Assembly: GCF_036967205.1 (NCBI RefSeq)
Contig: NZ_CP146022.1
Coordinates: 8,060,001-8,124,000, forward strand
Length of the DNA: 64,000 bases
Reading direction: 5' to 3'
From: Streptomyces sp. Q6
GTDB taxonomy: Bacteria > Actinomycetota > Actinomycetes > Streptomycetales > Streptomycetaceae
Below the pieces are notes generated by a model, which saw only the letters and a list, made by a program, of their open reading frames with translations, searched no databases and was not told where the DNA came from. Below are positions 54,502 to 63,469 of the stretch, piece by piece. Made by a program: the position numbers and the translations under genes. Positions within the stretch are counted from its first letter, which is position 1, and each line of letters opens with the position of its first letter.

Positions 54502-55713
54502 ATGACCGAAGCCCGGCCGAGGAGCACACGCCCCCGGGACCGGAAGCAGCAGATCGTCGCTGCCGCCTCCGAGCAGTTCCGCGCGTCCGGATTCCACAAC
54601 GTCGGCATCTCCGACATCGCCGAGGCGGTCGGCATCTCCGGCCCCGCCGTGTACCGGCACTTCCGGGGCAAGCAGGAACTGCTGCACGCCACGCTGGTCG
54701 ACGCGATCGACAAGAACACCCAGCCCTTCCAGGGCGAGTACGGCGATCTGCGCGAGATGCTCGACGCGGTCGCCGGGGCGATGCTGGAGCGCCGGCACAC
54801 CGGCGTGCTCTGGGAGCGGGAACTGGCGCACCTGCCGCCGGAGCAGCGCCAGGAGCTGCGCACCCGCTACATCGCGACCATAGAGCCCCTGCGCACCGCG
54901 ATGGCCGCCGCCCGCCCCGACCTGACGGCCGGCGGCGTCGAGCTGCTGCTGCGCGCGGTCATCGCCGTCTTCGCCACCATGAGCCAGCACGCGGGGAAGG
55001 TCGAACCGGCCCGCGCCCGGCGGCTGATGACGGATCTCGCGGTGGTCCTGAGCGAGTTCCGCGGGCTCACCGCCGACGCGGACGCCGATGCCGCCGAGGC
55101 CCGCAGACGGTCCGTGCCGCGCGGCCGGCTGCTGCCGGTCTCGCGCCGCGAGGCGGTCCTCGCCGTCGCCACCCGGCTCTTCGCCGAACGGGGTTACGAG
55201 GCGGTCGGCATGGAGGACATCGCCGCCGCCGCGGGCGGTATGGCGGGCCCCAGCCTGTACCACCACTTCGCCGGGAAGTCCGCGATCCTCGTCGCGGCAC
55301 TGACCCGCTGCCTGGAGGCGATGCTCTTCGACCTCTCGGCGGCCCTCGAGTACGCCGAGGAGCCCGGCCAGGCGCTCGACGGAGCCCTGCACTCCTTCGT
55401 GCGGATCAGCATCCAGCACGGCGACGCCATGCGGGCGCTGCTCCACGAGATCGTCAACGTACCGGCCGAGGAACGGCAGTCCGTCCGTCGGATGCAGCAC
55501 GACTACGTCACCGAATGGACGGCGCTCGTCTCCGGCCACCGGCCCGAACTGTCCTCCGCGGAAGCCGAGTTGCTGACTCACACGGCGCACACCGTCGTCA
55601 CCACGCTCAGCCAGGGTGACGAGCTCTGGACGCGTCGGGCACTCCGCCGGGAGATCGTCGCCCTGGGGCGCACCGTGCTCGGCCTCCCGGCGGATGTCCC
55701 TGCCGAGGACTGA
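54502..55713 (+). CDS. Tandem TetR regulator: two TetR units in one chain
   Basis: A 403-residue protein made of two complete TetR/AcrR units. The first has RKQQIVAAASEQFRASGF and an HTH at about 36-57 (ISDIAEAVGISGPAVYRHF); a hydrophilic linker near 188-210 joins the second, with SRREAVLAVATRLFAERGY and an HTH at about 234-256 (MEDIAAAAGGMAGPSLYHHF). TetR proteins normally dimerise; here one chain could supply both DNA-binding heads, which differ in sequence. It ends the P450 operon, whose promoter carries operator site 4, so it is likely autoregulated and the candidate repressor for all six sites. ATG 54502 follows GGAG; ATG 54403 would add 33 residues. Confidence 0.9.
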   Translation: MTEARPRSTRPRDRKQQIVAAASEQFRASGFHNVGISDIAEAVGISGPAVYRHFRGKQELLHATLVDAIDKNTQPFQGEYGDLREMLDAVAGAMLERRHTGVLWERELAHLPPEQRQELRTRYIATIEPLRTAMAAARPDLTAGGVELLLRAVIAVFATMSQHAGKVEPARARRLMTDLAVVLSEFRGLTADADADAAEARRRSVPRGRLLPVSRREAVLAVATRLFAERGYEAVGMEDIAAAAGGMAGPSLYHHFAGKSAILVAALTRCLEAMLFDLSAALEYAEEPGQALDGALHSFVRISIQHGDAMRALLHEIVNVPAEERQSVRRMQHDYVTEWTALVSGHRPELSSAEAELLTHTAHTVVTTLSQGDELWTRRALRREIVALGRTVLGLPADVPAED

Positions 55714-55730
55714 CACCTCGACGAATGTGC

Positions 55731-55766
55731 GACGGGCCCGGCCTTCTCACGAAGGCCGGGCCCGTC
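55731..55766 (+). terminator. Terminator of the P450-TetR operon
   Basis: A perfect 16-bp stem, GACGGGCCCGGCCTTC with its complement around loop TCAC, lies 17 bp after the TetR stop. Confidence 0.88.
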
Positions 55767-55844
55767 GCCGTATGTACCGGATGAACCGTCAAGTGACCGG
55801 CTGATCGGATGCTTTCGACGTCTTTCATCAGCCCAGCCCTTCAC

Positions 55845-55861
55845 AAGTTAGTGGTCGGTAG
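55845..55861 (+). promoter_or_regulatory. Operator site 5 (weaker), upstream of the MFS gene
   Basis: AAGTTAGTGGTCGGTAG matches 12 of 17 positions of site 3 and keeps both ends (AAGTTA and TAG). It lies about 147 bp before the MFS start. No clear promoter boxes were identified here. It is the least certain of the six sites. Confidence 0.4.
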
Positions 55862-56007
55862 GCAGAGGTCTTGTCTCGCCGTGCGTGCGGTGGTTCACTG
55901 CGTGTGCGGCGGCCGGGTCTGTGACGCGCGTCTCAGCGAGGACCGCGGCCGCGGATCCCGTGTGGGCGCGTCCGGCCCACGCATCCCTCCTGTGAAGAAG
56001 GTCGCTC

Positions 56008-57333
56008 ATGGCTGCCGACTCCCTGCCCCTGTCCCCGCCCGCCCCCACCGGCACCGCGCCCGCGCGGCCCCGCCGCCGGGCCTGGCTCATGGTGGCGGCG
56101 CTCCTCGCCTTCATGCTTCTCAACTACGCCGACAAGGCCGTCGTCGGTCTCGTCGGCGTCGACCTGCTCCACGATCTCCACATCGACGCGGGCGAGTTCG
56201 GCGTCGTGCAGAGCGGGTTCTTCTGGCTCTACGCGGTGGGCGCCGTCGCGGGCAGCTTCCTCATCGGCCGGGTCCCCGCCCGCTGGCTGCTGGGCGGCGT
56301 CGCACTGCTCTGGGTGCTCTGCCTGCTCCCGATGGTCTGGAGCGCAAGCTTTACCGTGCTGCTGGTCAGCCGGATGCTCCTCGGGTTCGCCGAAGGCCCC
56401 TCGGCCGCCATAGCCCTCGGTGTCGCGCACAGCTGGTTCCCCGCCGAACGGCGCACGCTGCCCACCTCCTTCGTCGTCGCGGGCGCCTCGTTCGGCCCCC
56501 TCGTCGCCGCCCCGGTGATCACCGCCGTGGTCGCGCGCTTCGACTGGCACGCGGCGTTCGCCGTCACGGCCGCCGCGGGCCTGGTCTGGGTCGTCGTCTG
56601 GTTGCTCGTCGGCCGCGACGGTCCCGAGCGGGTCGGGCACTCGGGATCGACCTTCGCCGAACTGCCGGAGCACGTCCCCTACCGCCGTCTGCTCACCTCC
56701 GGCACCGTCATCGGGCTCACCGTCCTCTTCTTCGCCACCTACGCGAGCGTCGCGGTCAAGATCAGCTGGCTGCCGCTGGTCCTGCGCCAGGGCCTGGGGT
56801 ACGACGCGACGACCACCGGGTGGCTGGTGGCGCTGACCTACGGCAGCGGCGGCGTCCTGATGATCCTCTTCGGGGCCGTCTCCCGCGCCCTGACCAAGCG
56901 GGGAGCGGGCGTCAGGGCCTCGCGCGGCGTGCTGTCCTGCGTCCTCGTCGCGACGGCCGGGTTGTGCACGATGTTCTGGCCGTCGCTCGGCCGCGGTCCG
57001 GTGCAGATCTTCTTCCTCGTCGTCGGCACGTCCCTGTGCGTGGGCGCGCAGGGTGTGGCCTGGGCGCTCGTCTCGGACGTCACCCCGGCCCGCCAGCGCG
57101 GCACGGTCATCGGCGTGATGGTCAGCTGCTACAGCATGGGCGGTGTCCTGGCGCCCCTGGTCCTCGGTGACCTGGTGAACAGCGCGGCGAATCCGTTCGA
57201 CGGCTACCGGCTGGGCTTCGCCGGTCTCGGGCTCCTCCTGCTGGTCGCGGGGCTGATCGCGGTGCGGCTGGTGCGGCCGGAGCGTGACGTCGTGTCCTTC
57301 GCTGCCGCCTCCCCGTCGGCCGTTGACGCCTAG
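56008..57333 (+). CDS. MFS transporter
   Basis: A 441-residue permease with about twelve membrane segments. It has LNYADKAVVGLVGVDLLHDL in helix one, as in anion:cation symporters, and the cytoplasmic loop motif is weak. The central loop around 210-235 is hydrophilic (DGPERVGHSGSTFAELPEHV). Its position between the P450-TetR operon and the hydratase-ligase-sulfatase operon, with an operator-like site on either side, suggests uptake of the acid or sulfate ester that the island degrades. ATG 56008 follows AAGAAGG. Confidence 0.88.
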   Translation: MAADSLPLSPPAPTGTAPARPRRRAWLMVAALLAFMLLNYADKAVVGLVGVDLLHDLHIDAGEFGVVQSGFFWLYAVGAVAGSFLIGRVPARWLLGGVALLWVLCLLPMVWSASFTVLLVSRMLLGFAEGPSAAIALGVAHSWFPAERRTLPTSFVVAGASFGPLVAAPVITAVVARFDWHAAFAVTAAAGLVWVVVWLLVGRDGPERVGHSGSTFAELPEHVPYRRLLTSGTVIGLTVLFFATYASVAVKISWLPLVLRQGLGYDATTTGWLVALTYGSGGVLMILFGAVSRALTKRGAGVRASRGVLSCVLVATAGLCTMFWPSLGRGPVQIFFLVVGTSLCVGAQGVAWALVSDVTPARQRGTVIGVMVSCYSMGGVLAPLVLGDLVNSAANPFDGYRLGFAGLGLLLLVAGLIAVRLVRPERDVVSFAAASPSAVDA

Positions 57334-57351
57334 GTTAACGGTGATTAGGGT
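57323..57351 (+). promoter_or_regulatory. Promoter TTGACG-17-TAGGGT with operator site 6
   Basis: TTGACG (57323-57328) and TAGGGT (57346-57351) are exactly 17 nt apart. Between them lies AGGTTAACGGTGATTAG (57332-57348), 16 of 17 bases identical to site 3. The -35 box is inside the last codons of the MFS gene. It serves the crotonase-ligase-sulfatase operon; the leader to ATG 57485 would be about 125 nt. Confidence 0.75.
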
Positions 57352-57404
57352 CTAAGGTGAAGCTGAAGCACGCTCAGTCAAGCCGTGATGCCGCTTAAGT
57401 TCAC

Positions 57405-57440
57405 CGAGATTCGATAGTAAACATTCTGGATTCGATCTCG
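57405..57440. repeat. Imperfect inverted repeat in the leader of the crotonase operon
   Basis: CGAGATTCGAT (57405-57415) and ATTCGATCTCG (57430-57440) form an inverted repeat with outer 6-bp arms CGAGAT/ATCTCG and also a direct repeat of ATTCGAT. It lies in the untranslated leader, so it could be an RNA hairpin or a second regulator site. Function unknown. Confidence 0.35.
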
Positions 57441-57484
57441 TTCCGTGAGGGCGCGGCTTGGCTCGGTTCCCTGGAAGAGGACGC

Positions 57485-58318
57485 ATGAACAGCACCGAGC
57501 GCTACTCCGACTACGAGCACCTGGCCTTCCACCGTGACGGACACGTGCTCACGGTGGAACTCAACCGCCCCGACGACTACAACGCGATCCACATTCCCCT
57601 GCACAGCGAACTGGCCCGGGTCTTCGCGGAGATCCGCAAGGACGACGAGGTCCGGGCCGTGGTGCTGACCGGCCGGGGCAAGGCGTTCTCCGCGGGCGGC
57701 AACGTCCTCAAGGGCCCCCGCCCCGGCGCCGGTCCGGTGCTCGACGCCTTCTTCAAGGACGCCCGCAAGATCATCACTGATCTGCTGGAGGTCCCTCAGC
57801 CGGTCATCGCGGCCATCAACGGGCCCGCCGTCGGCCTCGGTGCCACCCTCGCGCTGCTCTGCGACATCACGCTCATGTCGCGCACCGCGGTGATCTCCGA
57901 CCCGCACGTGACGGTCGGCGTCGTCGCCGGCGACGGCGGCCTGATCGCCTGGCCCTGGCTGGTCGGCATGGCGCGCGCCAAGGAGTACCTGCTCACCGGC
58001 GACAAGCTCGGCGCCGCCGAGGCGGAGCGGATCGGACTCGTCAACCGCGTCGTCGAGCCCGAGCAGCTCCTCGACGAGGCGCAGGCCCTCGCCGCCCGCC
58101 TGGCCGGCGGCACGGTGCGCGCCATCCAGGGCACCAAGCAGGCTCTGAACCGCATCTGGCTCGACACCGCCCACCTCACCCTTGACGCGGCCCTCGCCAC
58201 CGAGAAGGAGTGCTTCGCCTCGGGCGACCACCAGCGCGCGGTCGACGTCTTCCGCGCGGCCCACGCGGAGGCCAAGGCAGCCAAAGCGGCCAAGGCGCTG
58301 ACGGAAGCCACCGCCTGA
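57485..58318 (+). CDS. Crotonase-family enoyl-CoA hydratase/isomerase-like protein
   Basis: A 277-residue crotonase with [60 protein letters not shown] and [20 protein letters not shown]. The first glutamate site of classical hydratases is Thr (GLGATLAL) and the second falls in DPHVTVG, so hydratase activity is uncertain; the DPHV...AGDGG form is found in a distinct actinobacterial subgroup. The C-terminal tail is Ala/Lys-rich. ATG 57485 follows AAGAGGA. It begins an operon with a second acyl-CoA synthetase and an alkyl sulfatase. Confidence 0.88.
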   Translation: MNSTERYSDYEHLAFHRDGHVLTVELNRPDDYNAIHIPLHSELARVFAEIRKDDEVRAVVLTGRGKAFSAGGNVLKGPRPGAGPVLDAFFKDARKIITDLLEVPQPVIAAINGPAVGLGATLALLCDITLMSRTAVISDPHVTVGVVAGDGGLIAWPWLVGMARAKEYLLTGDKLGAAEAERIGLVNRVVEPEQLLDEAQALAARLAGGTVRAIQGTKQALNRIWLDTAHLTLDAALATEKECFASGDHQRAVDVFRAAHAEAKAAKAAKALTEATA

Positions 58319-58359
58319 GCCGGCGTCAGGCTCCCGGAGAAACGCAAGAAAGGCCGAAC

Positions 58360-60198
58360 GTGTCCGACATGATGTCGCCCGGACAGGTGGCAGAGGCCGC
58401 GAGCCTCTGCCATGTCTTCCAGGCCACCGCCGCCGCCGTCCCCGACGAGATCGCCCTGCGCTCGTCGGACGGCACGGTGACCCTCACCTGGCACCAGTAC
58501 GAACAGCGGGTCCGCCGCATCGCGGCCGGTCTCGCCTCGCTCGGCGTGGGCCGCGGCAGCACCGTCGCGCTCATGCTCACCAACCGCCCCGAGTTCCACC
58601 TCGTCGACGCCGCCGTGATGCACCTCGGCGCCGCGTCGTACTCGGTCTACAACACCTACCCGGCCGACCAGATCGCGTACCTGTTCTCCGTGGCGGAGAA
58701 CGACGTGGTCGTCTGCGAGGAGCAATTCCTCGACCGGGTCCGCGAGGCCGGCCGGCAGGCCGGGACCGCCACCGTCGTCTGCGTCGACGCCGAGGCGGAC
58801 GGTGTCATCGGCCTCGCCGCCCTCGAAGCGCGGGAACCGGCGGGCTTCGACTTCGACATAACCTGGCGTGCGGTCACCCGCGACGACCTGCTCACCCTCA
58901 TCTTCACCTCGGGCACCACCGGCGCCCCCAAGGGCGTCGAGCTGACCCACGGCAACGTGCTCTTCTCGCTGGGCAGCAACATGACCTCGCAGACCGAGAT
59001 CACGGGCGGCGCCGACCTGCGCGGCCACATGGTCTCGTACCTGCCGGACGCCAACCTCGCCAACCGCTGGTCGGCCCACTACGGCCCCATCGCGACGGGG
59101 TCCACCACCACGACCGTCCGCGACGGCAAGACCGTGATCCAGGTCCTGCGGGACGTGCACCCCACCGGCTTCATGGGCGTGCCCATGATCTGGTACAAGA
59201 TCAAGGCCCAGATCGAGCAGGCCCTCGCGGCCCGTGCCGGACAGGCCAGGACCGCGTTCGAGGACGCCTTCCGCCTCGGCACCGCCGCCGCCCGCGCCGA
59301 GGTGGCCGGCACCACCCTGTCCCCGGCCGAGACGAAGCAGCTCGCGCTCGCCGACGAGCAGGTGCTCCGGCCGCTGCGCGAGGAGTTCGGCCTCGACCGG
59401 ATGTGGGTGACCACGTCCGGCGGAGCGCCGATCGCCCCCGAGGCCCTGGAGTTCTTCATGGCCCTCGGCGTGCCGCTCTGCGAGGTGTGGGGCATGACCG
59501 AGACCGCGGCGGCGGGACTGGCCAACATGCCCGGCAGGCGGCGCCCCGGAACCGTCGGCCAGGCCCGGCACGGCGTCGAGGTCACCCTCGCCGCCGACGG
59601 CGAACTGCTGCTGCGCAGCCCCGGCGTGATGCGCGGCTACCGGGGCGAACCGGAGAAGACGGCCGAGGCCGTCGACGCCGACGGCTGGCTGCACACCGGA
59701 GACGTCGCCACCATCGACGCCGACGGCTACGTCCGCATCGTCGACCGCAAGAAGGACGTGATCATCAACTCGTCCGGCAAGAACATGGCGCCGTCCCACA
59801 TCGAGAACTCCGTCAAGTTGGAGTGCCCGCTGATCGGCTCCATCGTCGCCATCGGCGACACCCGCCCGCACGTGACCGCCCTGATCACCCTCGACCCCGA
59901 CGAGGCGCGCGCCTTCGCCGCCGCACTCGGCCTCGGCGACACCGGCCCGGACGCCCTCGCCTCGCACCCGGAGATCCTGGCCGCCGTGGAGGAGGGCGTC
60001 ACCAAGGGCAACGCCCGGCTCGCCCGCGTCGAGCAGGTCCGCGGCTTCACCGTCCTCCCCGTCTTCTGGGAGGCCAACGGAGATGAGCTGACGGCCACGA
60101 TGAAGGTGCGGCGCAAGGTCGTCACCGAGAAGTACGCCAAGGAGATCGAGGCCCTCTACGCCCGCCCGGCCGACCGAGGTACGGCCGCACTCCGCTGA
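58360..60198 (+). CDS. Long-chain-type acyl-CoA synthetase (AMP-forming)
   Basis: A 612-residue ligase of the FadD15/ACSL group, longer than the first synthetase. It has [38 protein letters not shown] where most members read [59 protein letters not shown] and a C terminus with [13 protein letters not shown]. It would activate a long or bulky acid. GTG 58360 follows AGAAAGG. The altered AHIAER segment is at the substrate side and may reflect an unusual acyl chain. It lies 41 bp after the crotonase gene. Confidence 0.92.
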   Translation: MSDMMSPGQVAEAASLCHVFQATAAAVPDEIALRSSDGTVTLTWHQYEQRVRRIAAGLASLGVGRGSTVALMLTNRPEFHLVDAAVMHLGAASYSVYNTYPADQIAYLFSVAENDVVVCEEQFLDRVREAGRQAGTATVVCVDAEADGVIGLAALEAREPAGFDFDITWRAVTRDDLLTLIFTSGTTGAPKGVELTHGNVLFSLGSNMTSQTEITGGADLRGHMVSYLPDANLANRWSAHYGPIATGSTTTTVRDGKTVIQVLRDVHPTGFMGVPMIWYKIKAQIEQALAARAGQARTAFEDAFRLGTAAARAEVAGTTLSPAETKQLALADEQVLRPLREEFGLDRMWVTTSGGAPIAPEALEFFMALGVPLCEVWGMTETAAAGLANMPGRRRPGTVGQARHGVEVTLAADGELLLRSPGVMRGYRGEPEKTAEAVDADGWLHTGDVATIDADGYVRIVDRKKDVIINSSGKNMAPSHIENSVKLECPLIGSIVAIGDTRPHVTALITLDPDEARAFAAALGLGDTGPDALASHPEILAAVEEGVTKGNARLARVEQVRGFTVLPVFWEANGDELTATMKVRRKVVTEKYAKEIEALYARPADRGTAALR

Positions 60199-60253
60199 CC
60201 CACGACGCACAGGCGGCCGCGACCCCGGTCGCGGCCCCGGCGGAAGGACATCC

Positions 60254-62134
60254 ATGAACACGGCGGACCTGGATCCGACGGGGCCCGACCCGCACGACCG
60301 CACCGACTTCGCCGACGCGACACGCGGCCTGGTCGACCGGCTCGAACCCTGCGTGATCCGAGACAGCCGCGGCCGTACCGTCTGGGACAACGACCGCTGG
60401 GCCTTCCTGGCACAGGACTGCCCGGACACCGTCCACCCGAGCCTCTGGCGGATCGGACGACTCAACAGCGAGCAGGGCCTCTTCGAGGTCGTTCCCGGCG
60501 TCTACCAGGTCCGTGGCCTGGACGGCTCCAACATGACCCTGATCGAGGGCGACACCGGAGTGGTGGTGATCGATCCGCTCTGCTCACGGGAGCCGGCCGA
60601 GACCGCCATGGAGCTCTACCGGCGCAACCGAGGCGACCGCCCCGTCAGAGCCGTGATCTACACCCACAGCCATGGCGACCACTTCGGAGGCGTGCACGGC
60701 GTCACCGACCCCCGGACGGTCGCAGCGGGGGAGTGCCCCGTGGTCGCGCCCGAGGGCTTCATGGAGCACGCGGTCAGCGAGAACGTCTTCGCCGGCCCGG
60801 CCATGCGCCGCCGCGCCTCCTACATGTACGGCGCCCGACTGCCCGCGGGACCCGAGGGCATGGTCGGTTTCGGACTGGCCCAGGGCATGTCCCACGGCAC
60901 CTTCGGACTGATCCCGCCCACCCTCACCGTGTCGGCCACCGGACAGGAGGAGACGCTCGACGGCGTGCGGTTCGTCTTCCAGCTCACCCCCGACACCGAG
61001 GCACCGAGCGAGATGAACCTGGCGCTCCCCGACCACGAGGTCCTGCTGATCGCGGAGAACGCCACCCACACCCTGCACAACGTGCTCACCCTCCGCGGAG
61101 CGCTCGTCCGCGACGCCCACGCCTGGGCAGCCTCCCTCACCGAGTCGATGCGCCTCTTCGAGGACGCCGAGGTCCTCATCGGCTCCCACCACTGGCCCAC
61201 CTGGGGACGCGACCGCGTCCACCGCGTCCTCACCGAGCAGCGCGACGCCTACGCGTACCTCCACGACCAGACCGTCCGGCTGATGAACCGCGGCCTGACC
61301 GGCCCGGAGATCGCCGAGGAACTGACCGCTTTCCCGGGCGAGTTGGGCCGCGCCTGGAGCGTGCGCGGCTACTACGGCTCGCTGAGCCACAACGTCAAGG
61401 CCGTCTACCAGCGCTACATGGGCTGGTTCGACGGCAACCCCGCCCACCTCTGGCAGCACCCGCCGGTCCAGCAGGCCGAGCGGTACGTGGCGTACATGGG
61501 CGGCGCCGACGCCGTCCTCACCCGGGCGAGGACCTCGTACGAGGAAGGCGACCTGCGCTGGGTCGCCGAGGTCGTCAACCACGTGGTCTTCGCCGACCCG
61601 ACGAACGCGGCGGCCCGTGAACTCCTCGCCACCACGTACGAGCGGCTCGCGCACGCCCAGGAGAACGGCACCTGGCGCAACTTCTACCTCACCGGCGCCC
61701 AGGAACTGCGCGCCCCGCACGGCGAACGGCGACCGGCGCGCCCCGGGTTCTCCCTCGGCAGCGTCGACATGATCGCTGCCCTCTCCGCGCGCCAGGCCTT
61801 CGAGAGCCTCACCGTCTGCGTGGACGGTCCCCGCGCCGTGGCCCACCGGCTGCTGCTGCGCTGGGAGTTCACGGACATCGATGAGACCTGGACGCTGCTG
61901 CTCGGCAACGGCGTGCTCACCCCACTGCCGGGGGACGCGCCCGGCGCCGAGAAGCCGCAGGCCACCCTCCGTCTGGCCCGCGGCACACTCGACCGGATCC
62001 TCGCCGGACATTCGTCCTTCACCGACGCCGTGCACAGCGGAGCGATCCGGGCGGACGGCGACACCGGTGTGCTGGCGACCTTCCAGTCGCTCCTCGAACA
62101 GCCGGGCGCCGCCTTCCCGATCGTCCTACCGTGA
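60254..62134 (+). CDS. Alkyl sulfatase, SdsA1/BDS1-like metallo-beta-lactamase fold
   Basis: A 626-residue cytoplasmic-type enzyme without a signal peptide. The zinc motif THSHGDHFGG has His138, His140, Asp142 and His143; LALPDHEVLLIAENATHTLH and EVLIGSHHWPTWG complete the binuclear site seen in SdsA1. A helical dimerisation region (RYMGWFDGNPAHLW) and a C-terminal SCP2-like domain (about 510-620, FTDIDETWTLLLGNGVL) follow, the latter able to bind long chains. It hydrolyses alkyl sulfate esters to alcohol and sulfate. In this operon it could release an alcohol that is oxidised and activated for beta-oxidation. ATG 60254 follows GGAAGGA. Confidence 0.92.
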   Translation: MNTADLDPTGPDPHDRTDFADATRGLVDRLEPCVIRDSRGRTVWDNDRWAFLAQDCPDTVHPSLWRIGRLNSEQGLFEVVPGVYQVRGLDGSNMTLIEGDTGVVVIDPLCSREPAETAMELYRRNRGDRPVRAVIYTHSHGDHFGGVHGVTDPRTVAAGECPVVAPEGFMEHAVSENVFAGPAMRRRASYMYGARLPAGPEGMVGFGLAQGMSHGTFGLIPPTLTVSATGQEETLDGVRFVFQLTPDTEAPSEMNLALPDHEVLLIAENATHTLHNVLTLRGALVRDAHAWAASLTESMRLFEDAEVLIGSHHWPTWGRDRVHRVLTEQRDAYAYLHDQTVRLMNRGLTGPEIAEELTAFPGELGRAWSVRGYYGSLSHNVKAVYQRYMGWFDGNPAHLWQHPPVQQAERYVAYMGGADAVLTRARTSYEEGDLRWVAEVVNHVVFADPTNAAARELLATTYERLAHAQENGTWRNFYLTGAQELRAPHGERRPARPGFSLGSVDMIAALSARQAFESLTVCVDGPRAVAHRLLLRWEFTDIDETWTLLLGNGVLTPLPGDAPGAEKPQATLRLARGTLDRILAGHSSFTDAVHSGAIRADGDTGVLATFQSLLEQPGAAFPIVLP

Positions 62135-62156
62135 CGGATCGCGCGACCGCTTTGGG

Positions 62157-62618
62157 CTACCGCAGCGCGTACATGCGGATGGCCACCACGTCGTCGCCCT
62201 CGGGCCGCGCCAGGCCCACGAAGACCGTCTCGGCGAGCCAGCGATGGGCGCGAGCGTCGGTGCGGAAGACGGGGTGCGTGCGGTAGTAGTGGCCCGCGTG
62301 CGTGACCTGGAGGTCGCCGTCGAACTGGTCCGGCACGTCCGGCGCGGGACGGTAGTAGCCGCGGTTGACCACGTCTATCACGGCTCCGTCCTCGGCCCGG
62401 AGGAGATACCGGGCATCGAGCTCGCAGACCTCGCCGCGCGTGCTGCTCCAGTCGCCGCCGCCCGCGAGCACCGTGCCGCGCAGCAGCGGACCGTCGACGG
62501 TGCCGCCGACGATCGGCGTGAACTCGGTGACCTCCCCGTCGCCATGGCCGATGTGCAGGGACGGTTCGAGGTGCGCGCGGATCTCGAACGCAAAGGTCAG
62601 GGCCGGGGAGAAGGACAT
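62157..62618 (-). CDS. DUF3237 family protein
   Basis: A 153-residue protein with FEIRAHLEPSLHIGHG, GGTVDGPLLRGTVLAGGGDW, ARYLLRAEDGAVIDVVNRGY and YYRTHPVFRTDARAHRWLAE, the DUF3237 pattern of a small beta-barrel. Function is not established; family members are often next to catabolic genes. ATG 62618 follows CGGAG and lies inside the end of the upstream ABC ATPase gene (22-bp overlap), so the two are translated together. It converges with the alkyl sulfatase, with 22 bp between stops. Confidence 0.85.
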   Translation of the reverse strand: MSFSPALTFAFEIRAHLEPSLHIGHGDGEVTEFTPIVGGTVDGPLLRGTVLAGGGDWSSTRGEVCELDARYLLRAEDGAVIDVVNRGYYRPAPDVPDQFDGDLQVTHAGHYYRTHPVFRTDARAHRWLAETVFVGLARPEGDDVVAIRMYALR

Positions 62619-63469
62619 GATGTGACTCCGTTGTCGAGAAGGGGTGTCGGTGTGGTGGACGGTGTATCGGAACCGAGACGGCGGCTGGGCTTCCAGCCCC
62701 GGCGGGGCACCGAGTCCAGCAGCGCGCGGGTGTACGGATCGCGCGGCGCGTCCAGCACGGACAGCGTGCGGCCGCTCTCGACGACGCGGCCCCGGTGCAT
62801 GACGACGATGTCGTCGCACAGGTGCTGGACGATGCCCAGATCGTGGGTGATGAACAGGTAGGCGATGTCCGAGCGTTCGCGGATCTCCCGCAGCAGCGCG
62901 ATGATCTGCGCCTGCACGGACACGTCCAGCGCGGCGACCGCCTCGTCGAGAATCAACAGCCGCGGCTCGACCGCCACGGCACGTGCGATGGCCACCCGCT
63001 GCCGCTGACCTCCGGACAGGGAACGCGGCAGCGACCGCGCCTGCCGCGCGCCGAGCCCCACCTGGTCGAGCAGTTCCGCCGTACGGCGCCGCAGCGCCTC
63101 GCCCCTCAACTCGGTGTGCAGCGACAGGACTTCACCGATGCTGTCCGCCACCCGCTGATGCCGGTCCAGCGACGCGTACGGGTCCTGGAAGACCATCTGG
63201 ACGCACCGGGCGAACCGTCTGCGCTCGGCCGACTTGGCCCCGCGTCCGGGCGGCACCCTGCCGTCCAGGCGGAGCGTGCCCGCGGTGAGCGGTTCGAGGC
63301 CGGCGATCATGCGCGCCGTGGTGGTCTTGCCCGAACCCGACTCGCCGACCACGGCCAGCGAGGCCCCGCGAGCCAGCGTCACGGTGATGTCGTCGACCGC
63401 GACGAGGTCGCCGAAGGTCTTGCGCAGACCGACCGCCTCCAGGGCGGGCGGTGCGGCGTCGTCAGTCAT
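62597..63469 (-). CDS. Oligopeptide/dipeptide-type ABC transporter ATPase (DppF-like)
   Basis: A 290-residue ABC ATPase with Walker A VVGESGSGKTTTAR, Q-loop MVFQDPYASLD, signature LSGGQRQRVAIARAV, Walker B LLILDEAVAALDVSV (Glu present, with Ala for the usual Pro-Thr of DEPTSAL) and FITHDLGIV. It energises an importer of the Opp/Dpp class for peptides, nickel or oligosaccharides together with the adjacent ATPase. Its ATG overlaps the stop of that gene by 8 nt. The permeases and binding protein must lie beyond the right edge. Confidence 0.92.
   Translation of the reverse strand: MTDDAAPPALEAVGLRKTFGDLVAVDDITVTLARGASLAVVGESGSGKTTTARMIAGLEPLTAGTLRLDGRVPPGRGAKSAERRRFARCVQMVFQDPYASLDRHQRVADSIGEVLSLHTELRGEALRRRTAELLDQVGLGARQARSLPRSLSGGQRQRVAIARAVAVEPRLLILDEAVAALDVSVQAQIIALLREIRERSDIAYLFITHDLGIVQHLCDDIVVMHRGRVVESGRTLSVLDAPRDPYTRALLDSVPRRGWKPSRRLGSDTPSTTPTPLLDNGVTSCPSPRP

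Noticed and set aside
57796..60465. An 889-codon minus-strand frame opposite the crotonase and acyl-CoA synthetase genes
   Set aside because: Another antisense shadow spanning several real genes, with no recognisable fold and no ribosome site. The plus-strand proteins have complete catalytic motifs.
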